From positions 248,001 through 312,000 of the forward strand of contig NZ_FNRE01000001.1 of NCBI RefSeq assembly GCF_900107705.1: 64,000 nucleotides of DNA, given 5' to 3'. The notes beneath the pieces are model-generated. The model made no database searches. It had not been told where the DNA came from and was given only the letters and a program-made list of their open reading frames with translations. Origin of the DNA: Prevotella sp. tc2-28 (GTDB taxonomy: Bacteria > Bacteroidota > Bacteroidia > Bacteroidales > Bacteroidaceae). This document shows positions 55,846-64,000 of this stretch, in pieces. Each line of letters opens with the position of its first letter. The stretch's first letter is position 1. Position numbers and translations under genes: made by a program.

Positions 55846-55898
55846 TTTGGCTGCAAAGTTACGAAATTTCACAATTATTTCTTAATTTTGCAGCCAAA
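55846..55898. promoter_or_regulatory. Symmetric divergent promoter (12-base inverted repeat) between YfhO and mtnN
   Basis: TTTGGCTGCAAA (55846-55857) and its exact complement TTTGCAGCCAAA (55887-55898) flank 29 bases. Each arm contains the end of one -7 element: TAACTTTG on the minus strand (55861-55854) for YfhO and TAATTTTG on the plus strand (55883-55890) for mtnN. Both elements stand 23 bases before their ATG. Confidence 0.7.
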
Positions 55899-55913
55899 AA
55901 TTCAGCAAGCACA

Positions 55914-56558
55914 ATGAAAATAGGTATTATCGTAGCAATGGACAAGGAGTTACAGCAACTGCAGCAACTCTTCAGCGACAGCAATGTCATGGTACGCAAA
56001 TGTGGCATCGGGAAGGTGAATGCTGCCCTCGGTGCACAACAGATGATTAACGAGTTCCACCCCGACTGTATTATTAGTAGCGGGTGTGCAGGAGGAAACG
56101 GCGACGACATCAAGATACAAGACATCATCGTCAGCACCGAACTCTGCTATCACGATGTCTATTGTGGAACAGCCATTGATGACACCACCCAATACGGACA
56201 AGTTCAGGGACTGCCCGCACGCTATCAGGCTGATCATCAGCTTTTGGAGAAAGCCAAGGAATTAAACTGCGGTGTGAAGGTACATCCAGGACTGATTGTC
56301 ACCGGTGACTGGTTTGTGGACACAAAGGAGAAGATGCGTAGTATCATCGACTTGTTCCCCGAGGCCAAGGCTGTCGACATGGAGTCATGTGCCATTGCCC
56401 AGACCTGCTATATAAATAAGGTACCGTTTATTTCTTTCCGCGTTGTCAGCGATATGCCGCTGTACGACACGGATGCCTCTCAGTACCATGATTTCTGGGC
56501 GACTGTTGCCGAGCACTCCTTCCAAGTGACCAAGACATTTGTTGAAAGTATCATCTAA
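55914..56558 (+). CDS. mtnN: 5'-methylthioadenosine/S-adenosylhomocysteine nucleosidase
   Basis: Cleaves SAH (and MTA) to adenine and S-ribosylhomocysteine. 214 residues. GIIVAMDKELQQL at the N-terminus, CGIGKVNAALGAQ, and the catalytic Glu in KAVDMESCAIAQ and Asp in VVSDMPLYD are visible. The ATG at 55914 (MKIGIIVAMDKE) is the real start; the frame upstream crosses the promoter. Followed 12 bases later by luxS, which uses its product. Confidence 0.95.
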   Translation: MKIGIIVAMDKELQQLQQLFSDSNVMVRKCGIGKVNAALGAQQMINEFHPDCIISSGCAGGNGDDIKIQDIIVSTELCYHDVYCGTAIDDTTQYGQVQGLPARYQADHQLLEKAKELNCGVKVHPGLIVTGDWFVDTKEKMRSIIDLFPEAKAVDMESCAIAQTCYINKVPFISFRVVSDMPLYDTDASQYHDFWATVAEHSFQVTKTFVESII

Positions 56559-56570
56559 ACACCAAAGTTT

Positions 56571-57065
56571 ATGGAAGTCATACAGAGTTTCACCATTGAC
56601 CATACCCATCTAAAGCCGGGTATCTACGTATCCCGCGTAGACAAAGGATTCACCACATTCGACCTGCGTATCACCGAACCCAACAAAGAACCTGCCGTCG
56701 CTCCTGCTGCAATGCATAGCATAGAACATCTTATGGCTACATGGTTCCGCAACAGCAAAGTCAAAGATGATGTGGTATATGTGGGTCCTATGGGCTGCCT
56801 CACAGGTATGTACATCATCATGACAGGGCAATACTCCGTTGAAGATATGCGCCGCCTGACCATTGAGTGTCTCCAATGGATACTCACACAGACACAAGTG
56901 CCTGCCACCGAGCCACAAACCTGTGGCAACTATTTGCTACACGACCTGCCGATGTGCAAATGGGAGAGCGCCCGCTACCTCGACCGTCTGCAGCACAACT
57001 TCCACAGTGAGTACACCAAATTGCAAGTTACGCTCGACGACGGCATGACCTTTGCTGATGCGTGA
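56571..57065 (+). CDS. luxS: S-ribosylhomocysteine lyase
   Basis: Splits S-ribosylhomocysteine into homocysteine and DPD, the precursor of autoinducer-2. 164 residues. Metal ligands His49 and His53 in MHSIEHLM and Cys118 in PQTCGNY, catalytic Cys76 in GPMGCLTGMY. With mtnN it forms a complete two-step SAH recycling unit in one operon. No obvious terminator before the next gene. Confidence 0.96.
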   Translation: MEVIQSFTIDHTHLKPGIYVSRVDKGFTTFDLRITEPNKEPAVAPAAMHSIEHLMATWFRNSKVKDDVVYVGPMGCLTGMYIIMTGQYSVEDMRRLTIECLQWILTQTQVPATEPQTCGNYLLHDLPMCKWESARYLDRLQHNFHSEYTKLQVTLDDGMTFADA

Positions 57066-57166
57066 TAATATATACAAACTGATAGGTTTTTACGTTATTT
57101 ATGTTAATAAACGTTATAAAATAAGGAATACAAAGGGCATTTGCACCTTGTTTTCTAAAAAAGTTG

Positions 57167-57174
57167 TAACTTTG
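57167..57174 (+). promoter_or_regulatory. -7 element of the LRR lipoprotein gene
   Basis: TAACTTTG in the 164-base gap after luxS, 55 bases before the ATG at 57230; a CTTG-containing stretch about 20 bases upstream may be the -33 element. Confidence 0.55.
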
Positions 57175-57229
57175 GCGGAAGATTTTGAGTATCTACATAT
57201 TTATTAATTAATAAAACATTATTAAAAAC

Positions 57230-58435
57230 ATGAAGAAAATCTATGTATTTGCATCTATGATGCTGGCAGTAGCGCTGAACTATTCTTGCGCTAAGATGGA
57301 TTCACCTGCATTTCCTTCTCAGGACACCCCTACAGAAGAGGCAGAAGGTACTAAGTATCTGATTAATGTTGGCGGTGAGACCCATGAAGTTATGCTGATT
57401 GGTACATTCAATGCTGAAAAAGGCGCAAAAGTTGACTTCTATTTGGAGGGTGATGCCAACGACTATTATGGCATTGAGATTGATGGTGCAATGACCGCAA
57501 CTGGCACCGGGGAAAAAGTATTTGCTGAAGGCAAAACTACCACCGGTATTATCAAGGTCTATGGTAACAAGGGACTTACGCACCTGACTGTTACGAATGC
57601 TTATCCCACGGAGACCACTTTCAAGAATGAATGGATGGCTACACTTGAGACCCTGCAATTCACCAATCCATTTAGCAAGACGATTGTACTGCCCGAGACA
57701 ATGACCAAACTGAAAAATCTTTTCATCAGTGATTCGGAAATTACAACCATCGACGTAAGCAAATTCACCACATTAGAGTCTCTTTCAATCTCTTCTTGTA
57801 AGAATTTTGCTTCCATTGACGTTACCAATAATAAGAACCTGACGGATCTGAGATTAGTTGGTGACATACAACTGAAGAGCAAACTGAAGAGCATAGATGT
57901 AAGTAAGAATACCAAACTCAAGACTCTTTTCGTTAATGATAATGAAATTGAGAAATTGGACGTTACTGCGCTTACAGAACTTACACAGCTTAGAGCAAAC
58001 GGCAACAAGTTGACGGAAATCGACATCACTAAAAATACGAAACTTAAAAAAGAGTTGTCACTAGACCACAACAAGTTCACTATTGCTACTCTGCCAACTA
58101 TGCCTGCAGAAATAGAACAATATAATTATGCTCCTCAGGCTGATATGGAGGTTGCTAAGTCATTCAAGGTTGGTGAGACCATCGATTTGACTGCTCAGCT
58201 CTATGCACAGGGTGTTGCAAAGAACCAGGCTACCACAGAGTTCAAGTTCTACGCTGATGGGAAACAGTTAGAGAACGGAGTTGACTATGAGAAGACCGAA
58301 GACGCTGGTCTCGTTTACAAGTTCTTGAAGAAGAACACCAAGGTTGTCTGCAAGATGACTACTGAGGCTTTCCCCGATTTTAAGGACGAAAATATATTTA
58401 AGACCACTGAGTTTGATATTGTAGCTGCCGAGTAA
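57230..58435 (+). CDS. Leucine-rich repeat lipoprotein of unknown function
   Basis: 401 residues. N-terminal signal MKKIYVFASMMLAVALNYSC with a weak lipobox, acid-containing residues after the Cys. A beta-rich domain (about 40-120) precedes roughly six leucine-rich repeats of about 21-23 residues (about 150-290; pattern IDVSKNTKLKTLFVNDNEIEK), and a C-terminal Ig-like domain of about 100 residues (KVGETIDLTAQLYAQG, FYADGKQLENGVDYEKT). No type IX sorting domain is seen. Probably a surface-exposed binding protein; ligand unknown. More A+T-rich than its neighbours. Confidence 0.8.
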   Translation: MKKIYVFASMMLAVALNYSCAKMDSPAFPSQDTPTEEAEGTKYLINVGGETHEVMLIGTFNAEKGAKVDFYLEGDANDYYGIEIDGAMTATGTGEKVFAEGKTTTGIIKVYGNKGLTHLTVTNAYPTETTFKNEWMATLETLQFTNPFSKTIVLPETMTKLKNLFISDSEITTIDVSKFTTLESLSISSCKNFASIDVTNNKNLTDLRLVGDIQLKSKLKSIDVSKNTKLKTLFVNDNEIEKLDVTALTELTQLRANGNKLTEIDITKNTKLKKELSLDHNKFTIATLPTMPAEIEQYNYAPQADMEVAKSFKVGETIDLTAQLYAQGVAKNQATTEFKFYADGKQLENGVDYEKTEDAGLVYKFLKKNTKVVCKMTTEAFPDFKDENIFKTTEFDIVAAE

Positions 58436-58450
58436 ATCAACAACAAATAG

Positions 58451-58492
58451 TAACAAAAAAAAGTCGCTCCATGTGAGCGACTTTTTTGTTAC
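58451..58492. terminator. Strong bidirectional terminator after the LRR lipoprotein gene
   Basis: AAGTCGCTC (58461-58469) pairs with GAGCGACTT (58475-58483) around CATGT; the stem continues through the flanking A-run and T-run (GTAACAAAAA with TTTTTGTTAC). Confidence 0.92.
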
Positions 58493-58516
58493 CTTATCAC
58501 ATAATAAGCAACCCTT

Positions 58517-58559
58517 AAAAAAAATTAACCTGCCCTTATTGTCAAATAAAGGCAGGTTA
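58517..58559 (-). terminator. Terminator of typA
   Basis: On the minus strand TAACCTGCC (58559-58551) pairs with GGCAGGTTA (58534-58526), with an inner A/T helix, and is followed by eight T (58524-58517). Confidence 0.88.
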
Positions 58560-58615
58560 TTGGAAGATGAGATATCAAGTTAACACAAGTATTTACACCT
58601 TCATGAGTTAACTGG

Positions 58616-60418
58616 TTATTGCTTATTAGCCTTTTTACGCTGGTCGTGGTCGAGGATAGACTTGCGGATACGCATGGACTTGGGGGTAACCTCCACGAGC
58701 TCGTCTTCCTTGATATATTCCAAACATTCCTCGAGCGACATGACCACTTTCGGAATGATGCGGGCCTTGTCGTCAGTACCCGAGGCACGGACGTTAGTCA
58801 GCTGCTTGGCCTTGCAGACATTGACAACGAGGTCGTTGTCATGTACGTGTTCGCCCACGACCTGTCCCATATAGACATCTTCACCTGGGTCGATGAAGAA
58901 CTTGCCACGGTCCTGCAACTTATCGATGGCATAAGCAAAGGCATTACCCGTTTCCAAGGCTATCATAGAACCATTCACACGGCGTTCAATCTCGCCCTTA
59001 TAAGGCTGGTATTCCTTAAAACGGTGAGCCATGATGGCTTCACCCTGACTGGCAGTCAGCACATTGGTACGCAGTCCGATGATACCGCGTGACGGTATGT
59101 CAAACTCGATATTCGTGCGTTCTCCCTGACTCTCCATCGAGGTCATCTCGCCCTTACGGCGGGTTACCATATCAATCATCTTCGAGGCAAACTCCTCAGG
59201 AACGTTGATGGTCAGTTCCTCAATAGGTTCACACTTCTTGCCGTCAATCTCCTTATAGATAACCTGCGGCTGTCCGACCTGCAGTTCATATCCCTCACGT
59301 CGCATGGTTTCGATGAGCACAGAGAGGTGAAGCACGCCACGTCCAGAGACGACCCACCGATCGGTATAGTCTTCAAAGGGTTCCACACGCAAAGCGAGGT
59401 TTTTCTCCAGCTCTTTCTCCAAGCGGTCGTTGATATGGCGGGAGGTAACAAACTTACCCTCCTTACCGAAGAAAGGCGAGTCGTTGATAGTGAACAGCAT
59501 CGACATGGTGGGTTCATCAATGGCAATAGGCGGCAGAGCCTCTGGATTTTCAGCATCGCAGATGGTATCACCAATCTCAAAGTTCTCCAACCCGATAACG
59601 GCACAGATATCACCACAGTCGACACTGTCAATGCGCTGGTGACCCATTCCGTCGAAGGTATGCAGTTCCTTGATTTTGGTTTTCTCCATCGAACCATCAC
59701 GGTGAGCAATGGTCACCAACTGGCCGTCCTTCAACTGTCCACGGTGTACACGTCCGACAGCGATACGTCCGGTGTATGAGCTATAGTCAAGCGAGGTGAT
59801 CAGCATCTGAGGTGTTCCCTCTAACTGCTTGGGAGCAGGAATCACCTCTAGAATCTTATCCAGCAGATAGGTAATATCAGTAGTGGGCTTGTTATAATCC
59901 TCGCTCATCCAACCATTCTTGGCCGAGCCGTAAACAACGGGGAAATCTAACTGATCTTCTGTGGCATTCAGCGAGAACATCAGGTCGAACACCATCTCGT
60001 AAACCTCCTCAGGGCGACAGTTAGGCTTGTCCACCTTGTTGACTACCACGATGGGCTTCAGTCCTATCTGCAAAGCTTTCTGCAGTACGAAACGTGTTTG
60101 GGGCATCGGACCCTCGAAGGCATCGACCAGCAACAAGCAGCCGTCAGCCATATTGAGCACGCGCTCCACCTCGCCACCGAAGTCAGAGTGACCCGGAGTG
60201 TCGATAATATTAATCTTTGTTCCTTTCCAGTTGATACTTACATTCTTGGAAAGAATCGTGATGCCTCGTTCGCGTTCCAAGTCATTGGCATCCAACACTT
60301 GGCTCGACAGGTTCTGTCCCTCACGGAACAGGTTTCCGGCCAGCATCATCTTGTCCACGAGCGTTGTTTTGCCGTGGTCTACATGCGCAATAATCGCAAT
60401 ATTCCTAATATCCTGCAT
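58616..60418 (-). CDS. typA: Translational GTPase TypA/BipA
   Basis: Ribosome-binding GTPase of the EF-G-like family that helps 50S assembly and growth under stress. 600 residues. G1 [14 protein letters not shown], effector region [34 protein letters not shown], and NKVDKP are present; domains II, III, V and the C-terminal TypA-specific domain ([21 protein letters not shown]) follow. Single gene with its own promoter (-7 element 60449-60442) and terminator. Confidence 0.97.
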   Translation of the reverse strand: MQDIRNIAIIAHVDHGKTTLVDKMMLAGNLFREGQNLSSQVLDANDLERERGITILSKNVSINWKGTKINIIDTPGHSDFGGEVERVLNMADGCLLLVDAFEGPMPQTRFVLQKALQIGLKPIVVVNKVDKPNCRPEEVYEMVFDLMFSLNATEDQLDFPVVYGSAKNGWMSEDYNKPTTDITYLLDKILEVIPAPKQLEGTPQMLITSLDYSSYTGRIAVGRVHRGQLKDGQLVTIAHRDGSMEKTKIKELHTFDGMGHQRIDSVDCGDICAVIGLENFEIGDTICDAENPEALPPIAIDEPTMSMLFTINDSPFFGKEGKFVTSRHINDRLEKELEKNLALRVEPFEDYTDRWVVSGRGVLHLSVLIETMRREGYELQVGQPQVIYKEIDGKKCEPIEELTINVPEEFASKMIDMVTRRKGEMTSMESQGERTNIEFDIPSRGIIGLRTNVLTASQGEAIMAHRFKEYQPYKGEIERRVNGSMIALETGNAFAYAIDKLQDRGKFFIDPGEDVYMGQVVGEHVHDNDLVVNVCKAKQLTNVRASGTDDKARIIPKVVMSLEECLEYIKEDELVEVTPKSMRIRKSILDHDQRKKANKQ

Positions 60419-60441
60419 AACATTTTACGTAAAATCGGGTG

Positions 60442-60449
60442 CAAAGGTA
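60442..60449 (-). promoter_or_regulatory. -7 element of typA
   Basis: TACCTTTG on the minus strand, 23 bases before the typA ATG. Confidence 0.6.
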
Positions 60450-60502
60450 CTACTTTTTTCAGAAAAACCCAAAAAAGTTTTGGTTTATTGCGTATTTATT
60501 CG

Positions 60503-60510
60503 TACCTTTG
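60503..60510 (+). promoter_or_regulatory. -7 element of rpsO
   Basis: TACCTTTG followed by CA, 90 bases before the rpsO ATG, leaving the longest untranslated leader in the window. Confidence 0.6.
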
Positions 60511-60514
60511 CAGC

Positions 60515-60600
60515 CGCATTTGACGATGTACCCTACCGGGTGATGACGGTGGCAGGCATCCGAAAGATGTGAATATTAACAATTTAAAATCATCAAAACA
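60515..60600 (+). promoter_or_regulatory. rpsO 5' leader, possible S15 autoregulatory element
   Basis: The 85-base leader has two short hairpins by eye: ACCC-TACC-GGGT (about 60530-60541) and CATC-CGAAA-GATG (about 60558-60570), with a G-rich link between them, then an A/T-rich stretch up to the ATG. In several phyla S15 represses its own mRNA by binding such leaders; the structures differ between phyla, so this is only a candidate. Confidence 0.35.
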
Positions 60601-60870
60601 ATGTATTTAGATCAAGCAAAGAAGGCTGAGATTTTCGGCCAGTACGGCAAGGACGCCAAAGACACCGGTTCTGTTGAGAGCCAGGTAGCCCTGTTCACCT
60701 ATCGTATTCAGCACCTCACCGAGCACCTGAAGAAGAACCACAAGGACTTCGGTACCGCTCGTTCGCTGACCAAGCTCGTAGGTCGCCGTCGTAAACTCCT
60801 GAAGTATCTCTACAACAAGGACATCAATCGTTATCGTCAACTGATCAAGGCTCTCGGCCTGCGTAAGTAA
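60601..60870 (+). CDS. rpsO: 30S ribosomal protein S15
   Basis: Primary 16S rRNA-binding protein of the central domain, 89 residues, the standard length. KDTGSVESQVALFTYRIQHLTEHLK and RRRKLLKYLYNKDINRYRQLIKALGLRK are the family signature. Single gene with its own promoter and terminator; pnp is not adjacent. Confidence 0.98.
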   Translation: MYLDQAKKAEIFGQYGKDAKDTGSVESQVALFTYRIQHLTEHLKKNHKDFGTARSLTKLVGRRRKLLKYLYNKDINRYRQLIKALGLRK

Positions 60871-60890
60871 TCGATACGACACAGCACAAA

Positions 60891-60927
60891 AATAAAGCCT
60901 CCCGATTGGGAGGCTTTATTTTTTATT
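60891..60927. terminator. Bidirectional terminator between rpsO and the GH28 gene
   Basis: AATAAAGCCTCCC (60891-60903) and GGGAGGCTTTATT (60908-60920) form a perfect 13-base stem with a GATT loop, followed by TTTTATTT. It serves rpsO and, on the other strand, the GH28 gene, whose stop is at 60923. Confidence 0.93.
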
Positions 60928-62389
60928 TCACTACCTTGACCACTACGTTGTTCTTCTTGATGTTCTTACAGTTGGAGAACACGGCGTCCTTCTTTGCCTG
61001 AATCATCACATTCTCCAGGGTAATGCCGTCAATAGGCATCTCAGGGAGTCCATTGAACTCCATTGCTCGTCCGGCATCGTTGCAGACAACGTTCTTGATG
61101 TTAATGTTGCGGAAGATGGGGGTCTCTTCGTTGACAGGCATCTTCGTCATGTTGTCAGGATTATCGCCATCAGCCAGCATCTCTGCCACCGACTTGCCAC
61201 CATAGTACATATTAAACGTGATGGCATCCGTCTTGATATCGGTCATCGAGATATTATTGATATTGATATTCTCTACGATACCGCCACGACCACGCGTCGA
61301 CTTAAAGCGCAGACCAACATCAGTGCCAAGGAACTGACAGTTCTCCACAAGGATATTCTTGACACCACCACTCATCTCCGAACCTACAACAAAGCCTCCG
61401 TGTCCGGCAAAAACGGTACAACCGCTGACTACCACATTCTCACAGGGGCGACCACGACGACGACCGTCCTTATCCTTTCCGCTCTTGATGCAGATGCCAT
61501 CATCGCCCGCATCGAACTTCGAATTGACAATCAGCGCATTACGGCATGACTCCAGGTCGAGGGCATCACCATTCTGCGCATAGGCAGGATTCCGCGCGAG
61601 GACATTATCCAATATGATATTCTCGCACATCAGCGGATGAATGTTCCATGCTGGTGAGTTCTGGAAGATGACACCTTCCAGCAGGACATTCTTACAGTTG
61701 ACCAGTGAAATCATCACAGGACGCAAGAAGCGCTTGATGGCATTCCACTCCTCCTCAGTCTGGGCATTGGGCACATTCATGTTTGCACCTTTCTCACCCT
61801 GCACGTAACCTTGGTTAGGAACCCAGTAGCCCTTTTTCATCTCAACGCCTCCAGGACGATTCATGATTTCCTTCCACTGGGCATCAGTCACCTTCGACTT
61901 CTTCACAGGGCGCCAGAACTGACCGTTGCCATCAATGACGCCACGACCGGTAATGGCGATGTTCTCTGCACCATTGGCACTCAGCGGCGACTGGCAACGA
62001 CGCGTGTCCAACCCCTCGAACGAAGTTTTGATGATGGGATAGAGGGTGTCATCACCTGAGAACTGGATGACCGCACCCACTTCCAAGTGAAGGTCGATGT
62101 TCGACTTCAACACGATGGGGCCCGTGAACCACACGCCCTGAGGCACGACCAAACGACCGCCGCCCTGTTTGCTGAGGGCATCGATAGCCTTGGCAAAAGC
62201 CTCTGTGTTCAGTGTCACACCATCATCAACAGCCCCAAAGTCCCGCAGGTTCACTTGACGGTTAGGAATAACAGGCGCCTTGATCTCAGCCATCTTGAAA
62301 GGCAGGTTTGCCGTGAACTTCTTATAAGGATTCTCGGCACTGGCCGTCAAGGAAACAGCCATCAGTAACATACAGATTAGTTTTTTCAT
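60923..62389 (-). CDS. Glycoside hydrolase family 28 (polygalacturonase-like), exported
   Basis: Cleaves galacturonic acid linkages in pectin. 488 residues, signal peptide MKKLICMLLMAVSLTASA, then a right-handed beta-helix. The GH28 catalytic motifs are present: NGDALDLESC (NTD block), GDDGICIKSGKD (DD block), GHGGFVVGSEMSGG (GHG block) and RFKSTRGRGG (RIK block). The layout resembles exo-polygalacturonases of gut Bacteroidetes. It lies 22 bases after folK on the same strand but is functionally unrelated to it; the products would be imported by hexuronate transporters such as that at 42 kb. Confidence 0.94.
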   Translation of the reverse strand: MKKLICMLLMAVSLTASAENPYKKFTANLPFKMAEIKAPVIPNRQVNLRDFGAVDDGVTLNTEAFAKAIDALSKQGGGRLVVPQGVWFTGPIVLKSNIDLHLEVGAVIQFSGDDTLYPIIKTSFEGLDTRRCQSPLSANGAENIAITGRGVIDGNGQFWRPVKKSKVTDAQWKEIMNRPGGVEMKKGYWVPNQGYVQGEKGANMNVPNAQTEEEWNAIKRFLRPVMISLVNCKNVLLEGVIFQNSPAWNIHPLMCENIILDNVLARNPAYAQNGDALDLESCRNALIVNSKFDAGDDGICIKSGKDKDGRRRGRPCENVVVSGCTVFAGHGGFVVGSEMSGGVKNILVENCQFLGTDVGLRFKSTRGRGGIVENININNISMTDIKTDAITFNMYYGGKSVAEMLADGDNPDNMTKMPVNEETPIFRNINIKNVVCNDAGRAMEFNGLPEMPIDGITLENVMIQAKKDAVFSNCKNIKKNNVVVKVVK

Positions 62390-62411
62390 ACTTGTTTGTC
62401 TTGTGTTATTA

Positions 62412-62834
62412 TTAGAGATTAGTAATTTGTTTCAGAGGTATCATGACAAAGTCACGCTCGTACATTAACGGATGGGGTATCTTCAAGTCTGGCTCGTCAA
62501 CAGTGAGGTCGTCGTAAAGCAATATGTCAATATCAATAGGGCGGTCGGTGTATGATGCGTGTCGTGAGGGGTTAGTCTTCGTCTTGCGACCGAGTTCGCG
62601 CTCTATCTCCTGAGTGACTTGTAGCACCTCGCGTGGTGTCTTCTCTGTCAGACAAAGGATGGCAGCATTCATGAACTGGTGTTCTGACTGGAATCCCCAA
62701 GGTTCCGTCTCTATAAATGTCGACTGGCGAGCCACCTGCCCTACCCTTTCACCTATCAGGCGAATAGCCTCATTCAGGTGGCGTTCACGGTCTCCAAGGT
62801 TAGAGCCCAGCCCAAGAAAGACACGATGTTCCAT
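62412..62834 (-). CDS. folK: 2-amino-4-hydroxy-6-hydroxymethyldihydropteridine diphosphokinase
   Basis: HPPK, pyrophosphorylates the pterin precursor of folate. 140 residues. VFLGLGSNLGDRERHL at the N-terminus, TEPWGF, FMNAAI, and the Mg-binding RPIDIDILLYDD followed by IPHPLMYERDFVMIPL are canonical. 10 bases after queA, in the same operon. Confidence 0.96.
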   Translation of the reverse strand: MEHRVFLGLGSNLGDRERHLNEAIRLIGERVGQVARQSTFIETEPWGFQSEHQFMNAAILCLTEKTPREVLQVTQEIERELGRKTKTNPSRHASYTDRPIDIDILLYDDLTVDEPDLKIPHPLMYERDFVMIPLKQITNL

Positions 62835-62844
62835 CTTCTAATCC

Positions 62845-63987
62845 TTAGTCATCTACTATCAGCAGGGCATCGCCATAGCAACCAAACTTGAAATCGTTGT
62901 CAAGGGCTTTCTGATAAGCCTCCATGACGAGGTCATAGCCACCAAAGGCAGCCGTTGCCATCACCATCGTCGACTCCGACTGATAGAAATTGGTAATCAG
63001 CGCATCTGCCATTCCGAACTCGTAGGGTGGGAAGATAAACTTGTTCGTCCAGCCATCATACTCTTTCAGCAGACCATCGGTACTTACCGCCGTCTCTGTA
63101 GCACGCATCGTGCTGATGCCCACGGCGCATACCTTGTGGCCCGATTCCTTCGTTGCATTCACAATCTTGCATGCCTCACTATTGATCACCATCTGCTCTG
63201 AGCTCATCTTGTGTTTCGTCAAGTCCTCCACTTCAATCGGATCGAAGCAACCCAAACCACAGTGTACGGTCAGGTAGGCGAAGTTGACGCCACGTATCTC
63301 CAAGCGCTTCATCAGTTCACGACTGAAATGAAGACCAGAGGCAGGAGCCGTCACAGCACCCTCGTTCTTGGCATAGATGGTCTGGAAATTCTCCATATCG
63401 TCAGGTGTTGCCTCGCGCTTGTCAATAATATAACGGGGCAATGGGGCCGAACCAAGGGCGAAGAGTTCGCGCTTGAACTCATCGTGAGGACAGTCGTAGA
63501 GGAAGCGCAGCGTACGGCCTCGGCTTGTCGTATTGTCAATAACCTCAGCCACCATCGGGCCATCCTCTTCAAAGAACAGCTTATTACCGATACGAATCTT
63601 ACGAGCTGGCTCTACCAGTACGTCCCATAGCCGGAGCTCGCGATTCAGTTCACGAAGCAGGAACACTTCAATCTTGGCATCTGTTTTTTCCTTTGTACCA
63701 TAAAGACGGGCAGGAAAGACCTTGGTGTCATTAAGAACCATGGTGTCGCCCTCGTCAAAATAGTCTATCACATTACGGAAAGTCAGGCAGCGGTCGGTAT
63801 CCTTGCCTTCTTCGTCCTTTTCGAACATGTCAATGGTCTGACTCTTTCGATGGACGACCATCAGACGACATTCATCACGGTGATACACTTTCTCTACCGT
63901 TCCGTCTTCGTTTTTAAAGACACGGTGAGGCGGCTCCAGGGCCACCTTGCCTTCGGGCAACTTAAATTTGAATTGTGACAGCTTCAT
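62845..63987 (-). CDS. queA: S-adenosylmethionine:tRNA ribosyltransferase-isomerase
   Basis: Adds the epoxycyclopentanediol precursor to preQ1 in tRNA, a late step of queuosine synthesis. 380 residues, with [36 protein letters not shown] segment ([13 protein letters not shown]) and [14 protein letters not shown] segment ([16 protein letters not shown]). Complete: the ATG is at 63987, 13 bases from the window end, so its promoter is probably outside. Confidence 0.96.
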   Translation of the reverse strand: MKLSQFKFKLPEGKVALEPPHRVFKNEDGTVEKVYHRDECRLMVVHRKSQTIDMFEKDEEGKDTDRCLTFRNVIDYFDEGDTMVLNDTKVFPARLYGTKEKTDAKIEVFLLRELNRELRLWDVLVEPARKIRIGNKLFFEEDGPMVAEVIDNTTSRGRTLRFLYDCPHDEFKRELFALGSAPLPRYIIDKREATPDDMENFQTIYAKNEGAVTAPASGLHFSRELMKRLEIRGVNFAYLTVHCGLGCFDPIEVEDLTKHKMSSEQMVINSEACKIVNATKESGHKVCAVGISTMRATETAVSTDGLLKEYDGWTNKFIFPPYEFGMADALITNFYQSESTMVMATAAFGGYDLVMEAYQKALDNDFKFGCYGDALLIVDD

Positions 63988-64000
63988 GTATATATGATTT

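Noticed and set aside
57230..58435. Type IX secretion sorting domain on the LRR protein
   Set aside because: The C-terminus lacks the conserved sorting-domain pattern, and the N-terminus looks like a lipoprotein signal.
60923..62389. Polysaccharide utilisation locus around the GH28 gene (or the GH36 gene at the left end)
   Set aside because: No SusC/SusD pair, hybrid two-component regulator or further glycosidases adjoin either gene.

Overview
The window reads as a chromosomal segment of a Bacteroidales bacterium, most likely a Prevotella-like member of the Prevotellaceae. Several things point there: many genes are preceded by the Bacteroidetes -7 promoter element TAnnTTTG; there is a fused MurF-alanine racemase, a fused fucokinase/GDP-fucose pyrophosphorylase (FKP), a split glycine decarboxylase (GcvPA/GcvPB), a GSCFA protein, a YfhO membrane protein and a DUF4492-CydA-CydB operon. 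No tRNA, rRNA, CRISPR array, insertion sequence or SusC/SusD pair was recognised. The region is mostly core genome with a few accessory pieces.

Layout. 1-7.2 kb: 5'-truncated GH36 alpha-galactosidase, MATE exporter, a 330-base gap holding a candidate small RNA on the minus strand, rsmA, and divergently a UPF0104 flippase-like protein, pepD and a DUF4886 hydrolase. 7.2-15 kb: PBP4-type carboxypeptidase, nadB, then a minus-strand export operon (TolC, HlyD, two ABC-2 permeases, no ATPase). 15.1-22.7 kb: DUF4492-cydAB, a LUD-domain protein, topoisomerase III and a PorE-like OmpA/PD40 lipoprotein. 22.6-25.2 kb: envelope-stress-type operon (DUF2807, DUF6249-like, PspC, ECF sigma, DUF5056-like). 25.3-33.5 kb: rsmF-like methyltransferase (with a frame-cycling 22-base tandem repeat) and thyA, then a convergent operon lplA-gcvT-gcvH-gcvPA-gcvPB-lpdA, which makes up a whole glycine cleavage system with its lipoate ligase. 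33.7-39.3 kb: dxs-trkA-trkH-manA.

39.2-41.9 kb: a GC-rich two-gene module, an ABC-type ATPase followed 3 bases later by a DUF4435 (TOPRIM-like) protein, which resembles the AriA/AriB pair of the PARIS anti-phage system; a nitroreductase diverges from it. 42-45.8 kb: operon of an orphan PTS galactitol-type EIIC, a KduI isomerase with a signal peptide, and an ExuT-like hexuronate transporter. 45.9-53.4 kb: FKP-GSCFA-murF/alr, with a divergent fucose permease. 53.3-57.1 kb: YfhO protein and, divergently, mtnN-luxS (SAH recycling/AI-2). 57.2-64 kb: an LRR lipoprotein, typA, rpsO, and queA-folK-GH28 polygalacturonase.

Together the carbohydrate genes (GH36, GH28, KduI, hexuronate transporter, fucose salvage) fit a gut or rumen organism feeding on plant and host glycans; cytochrome bd fits a nanaerobic life style. 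The items most worth a second look are the ATPase/DUF4435 pair, the candidate small RNA, the 22-base repeat in the rsmF-like gene, the secreted KduI with an orphan PTS permease, and the recurrent placement of promoters directly against start codons.
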